From Conidiobolus incongruus B7586 (Eukaryota; Entomophthoromycota; Entomophthoromycetes; Entomophthorales; Conidiobolaceae): 59,569 bases of DNA. The translations under genes were made by a program, and so were the position numbers. The stretch lies in contig JNEM01010760.1 of assembly GCA_000697335.1 (NCBI GenBank), positions 1 through 59,569 of the forward strand, written 5' to 3'. Each line of letters opens with the position of its first letter. Position 1 is the first letter of the stretch. Of this stretch, positions 23,930 through 37,000 are shown one piece after another. Under the pieces are notes generated by a model. That model saw only the letters and a program-made list of their open reading frames with translations, did not search any database and had not been told where the DNA came from.

Positions 23930-25240
23930 TCAGTTTACTAGTAAGCAAATGATACTATCAACGCAACATCAGAATCAAGTGATACTTTGGTATCAGCTAT
24001 TGTCACCAATTACAACAGATAGTGTGATATAAAGTTTATATTAAATAGATTAAAAATCTGTTTTAACAAACTAATTGTTATTATAAATATAAATAATCTA
24101 TTTAGAATTAATGTGTAATTTGAAGTTTAAATAATTTAACTAAAAAGGGGCGATTACCAATTTAGGAATCTCATACACCTCAACTTTTTCATGTGATTAG
24201 TCAATTGACAAACCATATAATTCCAAATTTGGTATCGTAATAATTCGATTAGCATTTTCAAAACAAGTAGCGGTCTTGAATAAACTTGAAAGAGTTTATA
24301 TTCAGGAAAAATTAAAGGATAATTGATAATTTTTCAATATTTGTTTAAAAGTAATTAATAATCTGGGTGTAATTATTCATCACTCTAATTAATACATGAA
24401 TTACACAAGCTTACTTCAATATGCTCAATGGTAATTGGTTAAAATTCTATATTTGATTAATTCTCATAATAATTATTTTCAAAGTATAAATTTGAAAAAT
24501 TATATTGTTAGATGAATATGTTTGTGTATAAATGCAGTTAATATGATTTTGGCTTAATACAATACCTCTTAAAATAATGAAATATTTATCATTTATATTC
24601 TCAATATTTTAAACTATAAAATTAACATTGATTAACATTTATCAATCCAAAATTAATTATAAAAAACCTGAAAATTTTAAAATATATATGATTTTCTAAG
24701 GCTTTAGTGGAATATATTTTATCTTTTTTATTATTATTTGATTTGTTAATTACACTATATATCTGTATTTTAACTTTATAATTCAAATTTAATAGTAAAT
24801 TATTAAAAAATAAACAGTGCTAATGAAAAGTGATAATGATCATGTAACCTATTATATTAGATAATGGTAAAAATATAAAAACTTTTCAATTCTAGTATCA
24901 GATTATTTCAGCACAGAATCTGATGAATCATTATCCAATATAAAACCTACTCTATGTTCTCGCTACAATTCACCTATCCAGACCTTTTGACAACTCTCTT
25001 GAGTTTCTATCAAAATTTACTCCAACCTTAGCACTCTAATTTAATATTATTTAGAGATCCATTTAGGGACTCTAATAAATTATAAATTTGTAGTTTAATA
25101 AATTTAATTTATTAATTGTCTATATATCAAAGCTGAACTATTGTAATTTAAAATTTGAACGTGATCTTGACTTTATAGGGATTTCAAGTCAACTACGAAT
25201 TGTTATTTGATTACTATTTCAAATTGCTGGGATTATTTTG
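23930..25240 (+). pseudogene. Coding-like fragments of unidentified gene(s)
   Basis: Several plus-strand scraps have protein-like composition. 23934-24032 follows a TTTCAG acceptor and includes ILWYQLLSPITTDS. 24201-24326 includes IVIIRLAFSKQVAVLNKLER. 24898-25039 includes DYFSTESDESLSNIKPTLCS and, after a one-base shift at about 24988, DNSLEFLSKFTPTLAL. 25179-25240 is bounded by TATAG and GTAAAT and reads GFQVNYELLFDYYFKLLGLF. They do not join into one frame and I recognise no family. They are either remains of broken genes or exons of an intron-rich gene whose structure I cannot resolve. Confidence 0.3.
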
Positions 25241-28200
25241 GTAAATTATGCCAACTTGTTATAAACAATTGCAAATAAATTATGTATATTGGTTTATTTA
25301 ATAAAATCAATATACCTAATTCATACCTCAATTATGAATTTTTTAAGATAAATATTTTTCAAAGTTGATTTATATCTCAAATTTTAAATAATTTGGTAAT
25401 ATAGATAATGAATATTTTGATCGGTTCTAAAAAAATGCTACAAATCAGATATATTTTGTATTCTATATTATACATATAAGGAATGAATACTTCATTAATG
25501 CCTGATATTTCAAATAATATATCCATTATTTTAAACTAAAATAAACCATTCAAAATTCAGTTTTTAAAATATATTAATATGAAATGATTTATTTAAGCAT
25601 TAATTTTAAATATAAAGTTTACCATGGATACCACTTTTATTATTTGCTAGATGAAAAATACTAACAATGTTTTAAGAGCAATTAGAGCAATTTTAGGTAG
25701 TGATTTGACCTTAAGCCTTTTCAATAATAGCATATATTTTACCCTTATCCTTTGCTTCATATTTGCAGAAATTTTATTTCCACTGGCTGAGTATTTTTTT
25801 GATTTTGTGATAAACTACAATTTTAGTCTTTAAAATATTGTACAAGTTGTGTTGCAGAACAAAACTTCAATCAATGATAAGGAATAGCTTAAAATTTGAA
25901 TAGGTCTAAATCATTTATATTGGAAGATGACAGATTGTTTAGAATAGTAAATAGTATCCCATAGCAACGGTAATTGATTGAAATAATATTTTAATTATAG
26001 GATTAGGTAGTGATTCATGAAATAATAAATGAGATAATACTTTATGAGTGAGAAAAACACGAACCAAATTCTTTTAATCTAATTATAATAAATTTTTATA
26101 ATGAATTGGATAAACATGAGATATTGTCACTTAAATAAGTATAAAAATTTATGCTTTATTGAATAATTAATATGTAAGAAACAATGAGCCAAAATATTAC
26201 AGATGTATTCTTTTACTTAATTCGATTGAAAAAATAAAATAGCTGAGTAATGCTTGGAAATAAAAGAACTATATTTATCACAGTTTTTTTATTAATTGGA
26301 TCTTTATTGATTTTACTATTTCATTTTTCTAAAACATTGCTAAAGATATCTATTTTACCCAACTTCTTAATGTTACTCTTAACAAATTCAATTTTTGAAT
26401 TTGAATTACATAATTCTTTTTTTGTTCGATATATGGTGTGCTTATACTGTTTGAATTTAGCAACTACAAAATTATTTTAAATCTCAAACCTCTCCTGTAA
26501 ATATGAATCTCTCTCTTTCATCCGTTTTGTTATATTTTCCTTTTCAATCCTTATTTCATAATTTGCTTTAATAAGGAAAAATATACTGTCAAAAATATTA
26601 ATTAAATCTTGGCTTCAAAAAAAGTTAACTTATTATTTTTTAAATTTTAATTGAATTTTAATCATTCATGGCTACTGGTTGTTTACCAGTTCTCTTCACA
26701 CATTATCTCAAAATATTAATCTGACCATTAATTATTTTGATATATATTTGAATATTAAAATGTTCATCTAATGGTGGTTTAATATCTTTCAAAGTATTAG
26801 TTTGGAAAGAAATGGTAAATTTCTCAATTTCAGGTTTTTCAAATATATTATTTAATTTAATAAATAAATTTTATCCAAAATATAAAATAGAATCAATTCT
26901 TTGAAATCATATAATTTACTCTAATAATAAATTTCTCATTAAAATATTTTTATTTTAAGATTTTATATTGAATTTTATTTTAATTAAATCAAATAATTAT
27001 CATTAAAAGCTTTTTATTCTAATATCACTAAAACTAACCATGAACCTTGTAAAATGATTTAAGATTTGTAAATAGTTGATAAAAATAAAATTTTTTTAAA
27101 TTTATTATTTACTAATATATTTATCACTTTAAAACTAAAAAAGATATTATATAGAATTTATTAAAATTTAAATAATAAATTATAATCAATAATTTTTATT
27201 ATATAAAAATTAACCTATATAATAAACTAAAATAATTTTGACTAATCTAAAGATTATCAAAAAAATTCAATATTAAGTATATTATATATTTTCAATTTTA
27301 AGCCTAGTTTTATTAAAATATAAAATATATATCTATATTTTAATAAATATAGAGAAGAAAATTTAAGTAAAAATAGCTTGATAAAACCTATTAAAAAATA
27401 ACCAAAATTAAAAGTTTTAATATTAAATTATTATAATGAAAAATATTAAGCTTTTTTATATAATCTGTAGCTTAAGGTCAAAACAAAATATTAACTTAAA
27501 ACATTATCTTTTATATATTTTAATATATAAAAACTCAATAAATAAGCAAATACTCATTATTATAATATATTATAATAATATATAAATTTTTAATTTAATT
27601 TTTAATAATAAATTAATTAATACCAAGTTTTATATTTTTTAAATTAAATTATTTTTTAGTATTCTAATATTAAACTAATAATAATTATTAATTTATAGAA
27701 TAATTATAAAATATTATTTATTTAACAGAATTAAACAAACTAACATATCTAATTATATACTAGAATAAATCTTATATAATTATAATTGTTTTAAGTAATT
27801 AAAAAAATACTCTTATAAAAAATTCTTGCAAATAAATTAAATTATTTAATAAAATATTAAATTCAAGTTTTTAATTAAATAAGCTATTTTTTAAATATTA
27901 GAAATATATTAGAAGTATAGCAAATATCTTACTAATAATAAAAAGAGTATTAATTTAATATTATATATTTATTTTTATATATTATATATTAAAGTGCTTA
28001 TTTATTTTTAATTTCAAAAGTATTATTAATGAAAATTTAAAATAATATCAAGAAATAAATGATTATATTTTTAATATATAGCTTTTTTTAGATCATTATT
28101 ATTATGAAAATATAATTATTGATTATACCTTAAAAACATTTACCAAATTCAAGTTAATTAATTGATATTATAATATATTTTTTAAAAGTAATAAAATTAA

Positions 28201-29533
28201 TTAAATATAAATTATGGATAATATTCTATAATAAGGATAGTGATATTTGATATAATATTTTCTGTCATTTGTACTATATTACATGTTCCAATTGAACATC
28301 TCTGAATTATCATCCTATCAATATCTTTCTTATTCAAGAAAAAAATTAATATGAAAATCAAGTTCATAATTAACAATGATTTATTTTTACAAATTACCTT
28401 AAAATATATTCAAAAGACGAGATTTTTCAATTTTCTTTACAACTGATTTCAATTCTAAATTGTCTTAATAAATACAATATCAAAAATATTTTTCACATTT
28501 TATTGGTAATTACAAATTTGGGAAATAAAAAATTTTGAGATGATAAAATTCTTATGAATTCAATAATATATGTGGTACAGAAAACAATTTCAATTCAAAA
28601 TACATTTTTAGCAAATTACTCTCAATCCAATTTTTTACACATTTTATTCGAAAAATATTTAAACGGTTATTGAAAGCTTCCACAAAAATTTTATCACTTG
28701 AATTTAATAACTTAATAGATCAATATAATTTTTATCTGAAATATCTTTGGCTTCATACCACCAAAAATAAAAGATCTCTATTCATTTTGGATATGGATCA
28801 AATCCTTAATTCTACTAATCTCACAATATATTCCAATTGAATATAGCCTTTAGTAATATGACCAATAAATTTACAGTAATTGGTCGTACAAAAATATTGA
28901 TATGAACTTGTATATGTTTCGAGTGATTTAATTTTTTTATACCTGTATTTAAAATTCAGGATAATATAAACCAAATATTTAGTTAATTCTAAATAATTAT
29001 AGAGTTGATTATGAATATAGAATAAATTTTTAATTGAAATTCAGCTAAAATATAATTGTTTCAGTTAATATCCATATCCAAATCCACAAAATGTAATACT
29101 GCCTTTTCACAAGTTAAATTGATTCTCAAATATTTGGTCATAGTTAGTTTTCTATATTTTAATATATAAAACTTACAGTAATTATATTTTCATCCAAATT
29201 AAAACAATCCATGGCAAAAGTAAAAGACAGAGTTTAATATTTGATCTAAGTTAAAGTATATAGGCTTTTGATTCAAAAAAATTATAACTATTATAAGTAA
29301 TTTTTTTTGGTATTTATATAATTGGATGAGATGATTAATTTTGGTAATATAATGAATATACAAGAAAATCTAATTAATATTTGATGGACTGTAAAATTAA
29401 ACACCAATATGAAATTAAAGGTTATAATTATGAAAAAATTTAACTTGAAGATTTTAATACAAAAAAGTTATTTTATCTTAGAATAGCATTGAAAAATATA
29501 TTATAATAGTATATTGAAAATTCAAATAATAAT
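25241..29533. other. AT-rich gene desert
   Basis: No gene is supported. Hydrophobic frames at 25651-25833 (60 codons) and 26250-26480 (76 codons) have AT-driven Ile/Leu/Phe content and no recognised motif. A short coding-like frame near 26680-26775 stands alone. 27000-28260 is extremely AT-rich and probably old repeat, unclassified. Confidence 0.45.
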
Positions 29534-32500
29534 GGGCCTACTCAAATCTATCCTGATTTTTGATTTTTCTGATTTTTCTTAAAAATATTAAAAATATACT
29601 CAAATATAACCTAAAAAAATTCAGTAAATTTTTTTGATAATTAACTCAAAGTTTTTCTTTCCTTAAACTAAAAAATATATAATATTTATTAAAATCACCT
29701 TATAAGTTTTATTGTTTCTTATGTTTAACATAAAAGAAATAGTAGAGTTCCTTATTACTTTTATTATAATAAACTTTAATAAAAACTCAGATAATTTAGT
29801 AATTTTAAGATTATTATATAAACTAAAAACCTTAAGATATATATCTCTATAATTACTATATATACTATATTTGCTATAATAGTCTATATATAAACTTTTT
29901 TCTGAAGAAAATAATTTTAAAAAATAAATGAAAATGTTAAAAATTAAGTTTTTTTCATTTACTAATATTTTATAATTATATAAAAATTTTAAATCTTTTT
30001 AATAAAGAAAATAAACACTTTTAAAAACTTAATTAATAGTTATACTTTACTAATTAAGTTACAAAAAAACATGTTTAAAAGATATAACAGAAAAGTTTTA
30101 AATAAGAGAAAAAACTATTATTTTATATATTATAAGAGTAATATACTCTATTAAAGAGAAACTAGATGATTAAATAATTTAGTTAGAATATAATCATAAT
30201 ATAGAAAAAGATTATTTAAAATAACTCCTCTTTAATAACTATATTAGTTACTTAGATGGTAATTATATTATATTTAAAGATTAACCTATATTTTATATTT
30301 AGTTATATTATAATAAAAAAACACACATAGTTTTTAATATATAATTGTTATATTATCTTCAAATAAATTTATATATTTTGAGTTTAAGAAACTTAAATTA
30401 TATTATAACTTTAGTATTTTAAAAGCATCTAAATTATTCAATGAGTTAAATAAATATTTTAAACAAAAAAATATATTCTTATAGATAATAATAAACAATA
30501 TAATTGCTTTATATTTAAGTTAATTTATTATCAATAACAAATAAATGTCTTTATTTAATTTTTGTTTTTTATAAGTTATATTAATAATAAATTTATAGTT
30601 ATTTAATTTTAAAGAAATTCAATTAAAGCTATTTTTTTTCTATAAAAAAAATAAAAGAATTTAATATTGCATATAAAAAAAATAATCTATAGTAGAAAAA
30701 ACTTTTAATATCTAAAAAGCTATCTTTATTTGTTTAAGATTATTACTTTACTATATACAAAATATAAAAGCTTATTAATTTATTGTTATATATATATATA
30801 TAACTACTTTCCTTTATAATTTTATTTCTTTTAATAAATAAAATTATAATTAAAAAAAAGAGTTAAAAAAACTAGTGAAAATATTAATATTAATAATAAT
30901 AAATAAAATATAATGAATATAAATAATAACTTTGCTAAATTAAATAAATCATAAGTAGTGATATCATCACAAATTAATACTAAGTTAATTATTTTAAATG
31001 TATTCTTTTGATTATATTTTGTTTTATAATAAAAATTATATAAACTTATTACTTTTTTTAAAACTCCTTTATATTAATTATAAGAGTTTTTTTATTAACA
31101 ATTGTTGTTGTTTTAATATTTATAAATAACATTCTTTTTGTAATTATTATAACTTAATCTATTATCTTGAGATTTCATTTTACTTTTATATACTAACTTG
31201 TAAAAATGAGTTATAAAATCAAAAACACTTATATTTTTACTAATAACTTAATTAATATTTAATGAAATAAACATAAATTAAATAATTAAAATCTATTATA
31301 TTAATTAATTATATATATCATTAAATGATAATATTTAGCTATTAATTAGTTAAAATATAAACTTTTAAATTTTACCTAGGGTAAGTTATAAATTTATAGG
31401 TTTTTAATGATAAAAAAATTAAAACTTAATGTATTTATCTTTAACTTTTCTAACTTCTTTAAGTTTGTAAGGTATAGAATCAACTAACTTCTTATACTAA
31501 AAAAGGTTAATTTTATTCTATACTTCTTAAACATATTTTTAAAATTGATTTAAATTTTTTACTAGGGAAAAACTTTAATAACTTTTTTTAACTAATTTTA
31601 AAGGTGTTTAATTAAATTAAAGTTAAAAAATTAAACAGTTACTTTTTAACTATTATCTTGTTATTTTTAAGTTATTTGGTAATAGAAGTTATAGTATAAC
31701 AAAAAGTATTATTTTACTTGAAAATAATATTAAATTTGTTTAACTTATATTATTTAATGGTTTTTTTCAATTTATTGTTTAGAATACTTTAATATATTTT
31801 AATATTAATTCCCCTATTAATTTTATAAAGATACTTTATATTTAAAAATAATATATATCTTTAAATAATAATTAACCTACTATTATACTTTTAAATAAAA
31901 TTAACATAATAGTTATAAAATAATTTTGTATTTTTTTTAAAGTATCTAGTTTTTTTATTAAATCTACTAAAGTATATTTTTGTTTTATTAAATTAAATAA
32001 CCTTACTCTAATTAGTTTTAGTTTAATATTAATAATAACATTTAAACTCTTGTTTAACTTTATAATAGGATTTTTTTAATTAAAGGTGTTTTTTCTTAAA
32101 ATGTAAGTAGTATCTATATTAACATAAAATATATATAATAATATTAGTATTAACTAATATTCTTATATAATTTTATAATTCCTATTATATTTTTATAATA
32201 ATACTATATTTGCTTGTATTAACTAACTTATAAATATTCTTCTTATTATATTTATTTATAATTTTAATACACTTAAGTTTAAGTTTAAATGTTTTTTTAT
32301 TGTTATTTTTAACAACTTTAACTATAGTAGATTAGCTAACATTAGTAATTCTAACAATATTACAAGTTGATTTACTTTTTTTATAAAGTTAATTAATACA
32401 CAAGTAAATTTTTTTAGAGAGGGATTTAAGTATAATAATACTAATAAAAAAATTTAGTATATTTGTAAAATATTATATAAAATAATAACAAAGAGAGAAA

Positions 32501-33618
32501 AAAGATATAATTATATATTATTAAATATATCCCTTTATCTTAAAAACCTATAAATTTATAATTCACCTTACTTAAATATTAAAGGTTAATATTTTTGCTA
32601 ATAATTTACTAAATATATTTAAATATATTTATTTATTATTAAATAATATACTTTAATTATATATTATAGTTTCAAGTAATTTAATATATATAATTGTTTT
32701 AGTTATTAATTAAAATATATATATATATTTGATTTTATAACTTACTTTTACAGGTTAGTATATATTTTTTTTAATAGCTTTAAGAAAAAGGGAAAATTAA
32801 ATATTTTTTTTCTTATTTTATTATCTTTTATATTTTAAAACTTTTAATTAAAGAAAACAATAAAAGGTAAAAGCTACTACTACTTTATTTTTTATCATTT
32901 AAATAATCTAGTTCCTTATAGTAAAACTAGTTATATAATGAAGAAACTATAAGAGTTATATTAAAGGCTTTAAAAACTAAATTATCTTATGTTATAAAAG
33001 CATTAATTATTATAAACAAAAGGCTATTTTTATTATATTATTTACTTATTAAAACTTGTTCAGCAGTTTTAAATTTAAGAATAAGAGTTTTTATATGATT
33101 AAATATTTTATCAAGCTTCCTTCTTAACTTTATATAATCTACTCCTTTTAAAACAAGGACAAACTTATATATTTGAAAAAAAATATTCAACTTGTTAAAG
33201 CACCAGGATTCATAGTTTTCCTCTTGCCTCAACTAACTGAGTGTAGCTTCTATCAAATGTAGTTCAAGGGAGTCTTTATTATTACTAGTATTAATAGTAG
33301 ATGACATAGGAGAAAAAACAGGATAAACCTTAAAAGTAATGTTCTTGCTAATAGATTTATGTGGTATTTAGCACAAAATAAAAGTTGTTTGATTAATATA
33401 GAATAAAGTCATACTGTTGTGAATTGCAATGATAAATCTTTAGCCTTATTTTTATATTTTATAGGAGAAAACTGGTGGGTTTTATGAATTGAAAAAATTG
33501 GTAAGTGATTTTTTTTGACTAATTTTTTCAATTTTTTTGACTGAGTGACTAATTTTAGTTTTAGAAAAAATCAGTCAAATTGAAAATTGGAAAAAGTGGG
33601 ATAGATTTGAGTAGGCCC
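29534..33618 (-). mobile_element. TIR-bounded element of uncertain superfamily, split by a Tc1-like insertion
   Basis: Perfect 20-bp terminal inverted repeats bound this segment: GGGCCTACTCAAATCTATCC at 29534-29553 and its reverse complement at 33599-33618. Both sides are flanked by AAT, which would be a 3-bp target duplication. The Tc1-like copy D is nested inside; without it the element is about 2.5 kb. The interior is A+T-hypermutated. A minus-strand frame at 33038-33232 survives best (ENYESWCFNKL..) and faintly resembles a gag-type domain, while the ends look like a PIF/Harbinger-type DNA transposon. The classification is therefore open. It looks broken. Confidence 0.6.
31191..32760 (-). 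mobile_element. Tc1-like transposon, copy D (full length, decayed)
   Basis: A 1,570-bp copy with flanking TA (31189-31190 and 32761-32762) and inverted ends (left TACTAACTTGTAAAAATGAG). The minus-strand transposase region, about 31430-32440, is colinear with copies B and C. It carries the same kind of transition mutations and has no open frame. It is inserted within the TIR element 29534-33618, so it is younger than that element. Confidence 0.8.
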
Positions 33619-33730
33619 AATATTTTAGTAATTATTTAAAATTTTCACATTGAAACTTTTTTTCTCATATAAAACAAATATTGCTCCAGTCTAAATAATA
33701 AAGATCATATTTTTCCTGGCCACAGACAAG

Positions 33731-33737
33731 TATATAA
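33731..33737 (+). promoter_or_regulatory. TATA box of the Kelch gene
   Basis: TATATAA lies about 45 bp upstream of the ATG at 33776 of the Kelch-repeat gene. Position and orientation fit. Confidence 0.4.
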
Positions 33738-33775
33738 AGGTATAATCCCTTATAATTTAATAATTGCTCTTTAAA

Positions 33776-35410
33776 ATGAAATTAAAGTTTAACAAAATAT
33801 ATTAATTATTTTAAATCATGGGGCGTCAGGAACTTTAATCAACCTTGTTCCAATTAATAGTGCAACTATTTTAAATAATAATTTAATGATTTATAATTCA
33901 TTAGATCCTTCAAGTAACAGCGAATTGGTTTATTATCCTTTAATTAATGGCAAGGTATCCTTGCTTGACATGCAAAGAAGGTATTTTTTTTGATCACGCA
34001 AAACAAATGTTTGATTATCAGTTTTTAAATGCATCTGGATCTCTTAAATCTAGAAGCATTACTTATTTGATTGGGTCTATTAGATATAAGTATTTAGATA
34101 TTGCATTTAATAGGAAATATAGATTTACTAAAATTCAAGTGTCTGATGGGAGGTTTCAAGAATCAGAATATCTCAATATGTCAGAGCCATCTTTTGAGAA
34201 TTTTCCAGATTTCGATTATAGCGTAGCTTTGGTAGATCTTCAAAAAAGAAATTCATCAATTGAAGACAGTTTTTATGTTTTTGGAGGTGCCAAATATCTT
34301 CAACAGAAAAAAACAGCGGAAATCATCAAGAGCTTTTGCCGATTTAATTTCTCTTCTAATGAATGGGAAAATTTGTCTCGTTTGCTATCAAAAGATCTCA
34401 AGCCATTTGCTGGACATCAAATGCTTAATATTGATAACCGTAAATTGATTTTTCTTGGAGGTTATAGGACATCTAATTATCCTTTATCACCTCCTTTTTC
34501 TGCTATTATTCTTGAATTAGTTAGTTTTAAAAAAACATTAATATTTGATATTGATAATCAAAGATTTGAGTATAAGGAAACTCAGTTTAGTCAAGACAAT
34601 CCAGGTGTATTAGAATCAACGGGCTATTATTCATTTTCTGCTGTGTATCGTAAAGATAAAATATATGTATAAGGTGGTATTCATATGAATGATAGACAAA
34701 TTGGTTTCCAACCTTATTTGGGCATTCTAGATATTAATACCTGGAATTGGAGATGGAAGAAGATTATGCTCGCAGTACCATCTGATAAGACCATCTATGA
34801 AACACATGCCGATTCTATTTTGAGAGGAAAATATATGATATTAAGCAAAATTTACAGATATTATGGTGACTTAACTGGATTTGTCGCTATTGATTTAGAT
34901 TTGGAGGAGATTGTCGAATATATAATATTTCCAGAATCGGCTTATTCTGAACCTAATCAATATAAAGGTCAGTACATGCTTGATTGGAAATCAGAAGTGG
35001 CCTCACTCATTGCTATCATTGTTTTGAGTTCTCTGCTATCTCTGGCTGTTTCTATCTATATTTTCAGATATTGTTGGAGAAGGAGATCCAAATTTACACC
35101 ATTAAAAAGGCGTCATATACAAGACATTTGGTCAGATCCAAATCCCAATATTGAGAAACAACATTTAAAGGATGCTGGAATAATTAATAATCCACAAATC
35201 AACTCATCGTATACATTGCAACATGTCCAGACTTATTTAATGATGAATTCTCCCAGTTTTCAATATGATACTGATATCAAATTTGAAACTAAAATCCTTT
35301 CCAAATCTAATATTGAGCCTGATCAATTTAGAACAATAATTCAAGTACTAAATTTTGTAGTGAGTATTGACTGTTTATATTTCTTATTTAAACGCCCATA
35401 TATTGAATAA
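33776..35410 (+). pseudogene. Kelch-repeat membrane protein gene, recently inactivated
   Basis: The frame is nearly complete for a Kelch beta-propeller protein with one C-terminal membrane helix, a type common in early-diverging fungi. Kelch hallmarks include ..YVFGGAKYL.., IFLGGYRTSNYP and TWNWRWKK. The membrane segment is SLIAIIVLSSLLSLAVSIYI (near 35005-35065), followed by WRRRSK, so the tail is cytosolic. An in-frame TAA at 34670-34672 replaces what is probably a Tyr or Phe in IYV-x-GG; the same frame continues to 35410. Upstream, frame changes near 33800 and around 33985 (an eight-T run) separate the ATG and the first repeat from the main frame. With only about three lesions in 1.6 kb the loss is recent. 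A sequencing error or assembly artefact could explain some of them. Confidence 0.75.
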
Positions 35411-36449
35411 TCTTTCAAATTCTGTAATTTTATATTATAATAAATATAAAAAATGACTGATTATAAGATGAAGATAATTATATGTTATTTCCAAATTTAT
35501 ATAATTTGGAATATTTGGTATTAAATGTCTTAATAAGTTGAAACTAATTATATAATAATTATATCGATATTTGACAATTAATTATTCCAATTATATAAAT
35601 GATAATATACCATTACAAATTCCTTTGGAAATCTAAATAATAATATTATCCTAAAAAGTATATATTTATCCATATTACTACCTATACGATTTCTTTATAT
35701 TTATATTAAATAATCATTTCAAAGTTATATATATTAATATATTATCATATTGTTATAACTAAAATTTAATCAACATAAAAATTCAAATAGCTTTACTTGA
35801 ATCAATATATCACAAATCATATAGATATTTTATATTAAAGTTAATTTATGATAATAGATTTTTGCGTTATTTTAGAATAAAATTTAAACATCAAACTCAA
35901 TAAATTATGTTTAAAATTATTTCTTATCTAATACCTGATATGATTTATACCTAGTCGTATTTATTCAAAGTCTGAATATGATATTCTACTATATTCATGA
36001 TCCTTCACTAAATTTAATGAATTTATATGTAATCAATATATTCAAAATATATATTTAATTTTGATACCTTTGTAAATTGATTAATCACTGAAATCTATAA
36101 AACTACTAATCTCGATTTGATATATATTATCATATTGTTCTGCAAAATTTACTAGCAATGTATTCAATAATGAATTTTTTATGATAAAATATATATTTAA
36201 AATTTGAACTCATTTATAATTTTATGATATATCTGTTTGGAATATAAAAACTTTTAATTAGTGAACCTTTAAAGAACTGGTAATATATTTGAACTTGATT
36301 TGCTTTTTCAAATTGATCTTGGTCTCTATTATATTAATAAGCAATATATTTTTCAAAATTTGTTCAAACAATAAATATCATTATATATGATTTACAAAGT
36401 TGCGTGATTTTTATGCTGCATTTACAATTGATGAAATATCTGGAAATTT
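35411..36449. other. AT-rich intergenic DNA
   Basis: Nothing supported. Confidence 0.6.
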
Positions 36450-37000
36450 TTATATATAGTCGTTAAGATTGTCTATTCGGTAATGTACTGGACCACGCCT
36501 GACTGGCAAGATCAACTCGCCAAAACTTGCTGACAATGTGGATTGGGAACCAAGTCCTCCGTAAAATTCACACTGTGACTCCCAAAATGATGGATGCATC
36601 TGTGAGTACATAGATTCCAACAAAAGAGCATAAAGTGTCACCAGTGCTAAAAAAGTTAGTTGGATGCTTGATCAAAACTCGGTTATCCAGCTATAGTTCA
36701 ATCATAAAACATCAATAAAATCATTATTAGATACATTTATTTTGAATTAGTTTATTAACTTAATTCACTCAACTTGGTTGAAATAAATTTATGTCAATTT
36801 ATCACTATTGACCCCTGTACAGTAATATATTCTCAACTTTTTCCACCATGCTCGTTACCCAGCTAGCAATATATGCATTTTGGCTCATTCGGCTTGTCTT
36901 GGACATACTTTCCGCTCAAAAAATCAGTGAGCTGACCACTTTGACCCTTTCCAGCATTGCCGAGCACATGACTATATGTAAACAACTATGAGTAAAACAA
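36450..37000. pseudogene. Coding-like island, possible remnant of secreted protein gene
   Basis: Two stretches (36450-36700 and 36840-36990) are much less AT-rich than their surroundings. The minus strand has a 63-codon frame with a hydrophobic start and CEFYGGLGSQSTLSASFGE. The plus strand gives, with stops, PRLTGKINSPKLADNVDWEP and HCDSQNDGCICEYIDSNKR, which look like a Cys-rich secreted protein. Neither strand gives an intact gene and I cannot decide the orientation. Confidence 0.3.

Noticed and set aside
25954-25968. RFX-type X-box (GTATCC, three bases, AGCAAC)
   Set aside because: It matches the consensus loosely but no gene start is nearby, so chance is the simplest explanation.
25651-26480. 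Two hydrophobic frames (60 and 76 codons) as small membrane proteins
   Set aside because: Composition is what random AT-rich DNA gives (Ile, Leu, Phe, Asn), with no splice logic, no family match and no GC rise.
27000-28260. Extremely AT-rich block as a mitochondrial insertion or centromere core
   Set aside because: No mitochondrial gene motif or tandem array is visible; old mutated repeat is more likely, but I cannot classify it.
34670-34672. In-frame TAA in the Kelch gene as evidence of a reassigned stop codon
   Set aside because: Intact genes in the window (transporters, SGF29, PRP3, peroxiredoxin, profilin) use TAA as a normal stop and code Gln with CAA/CAG, and the same Kelch gene has frame changes as well. 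Pseudogenisation explains it better.
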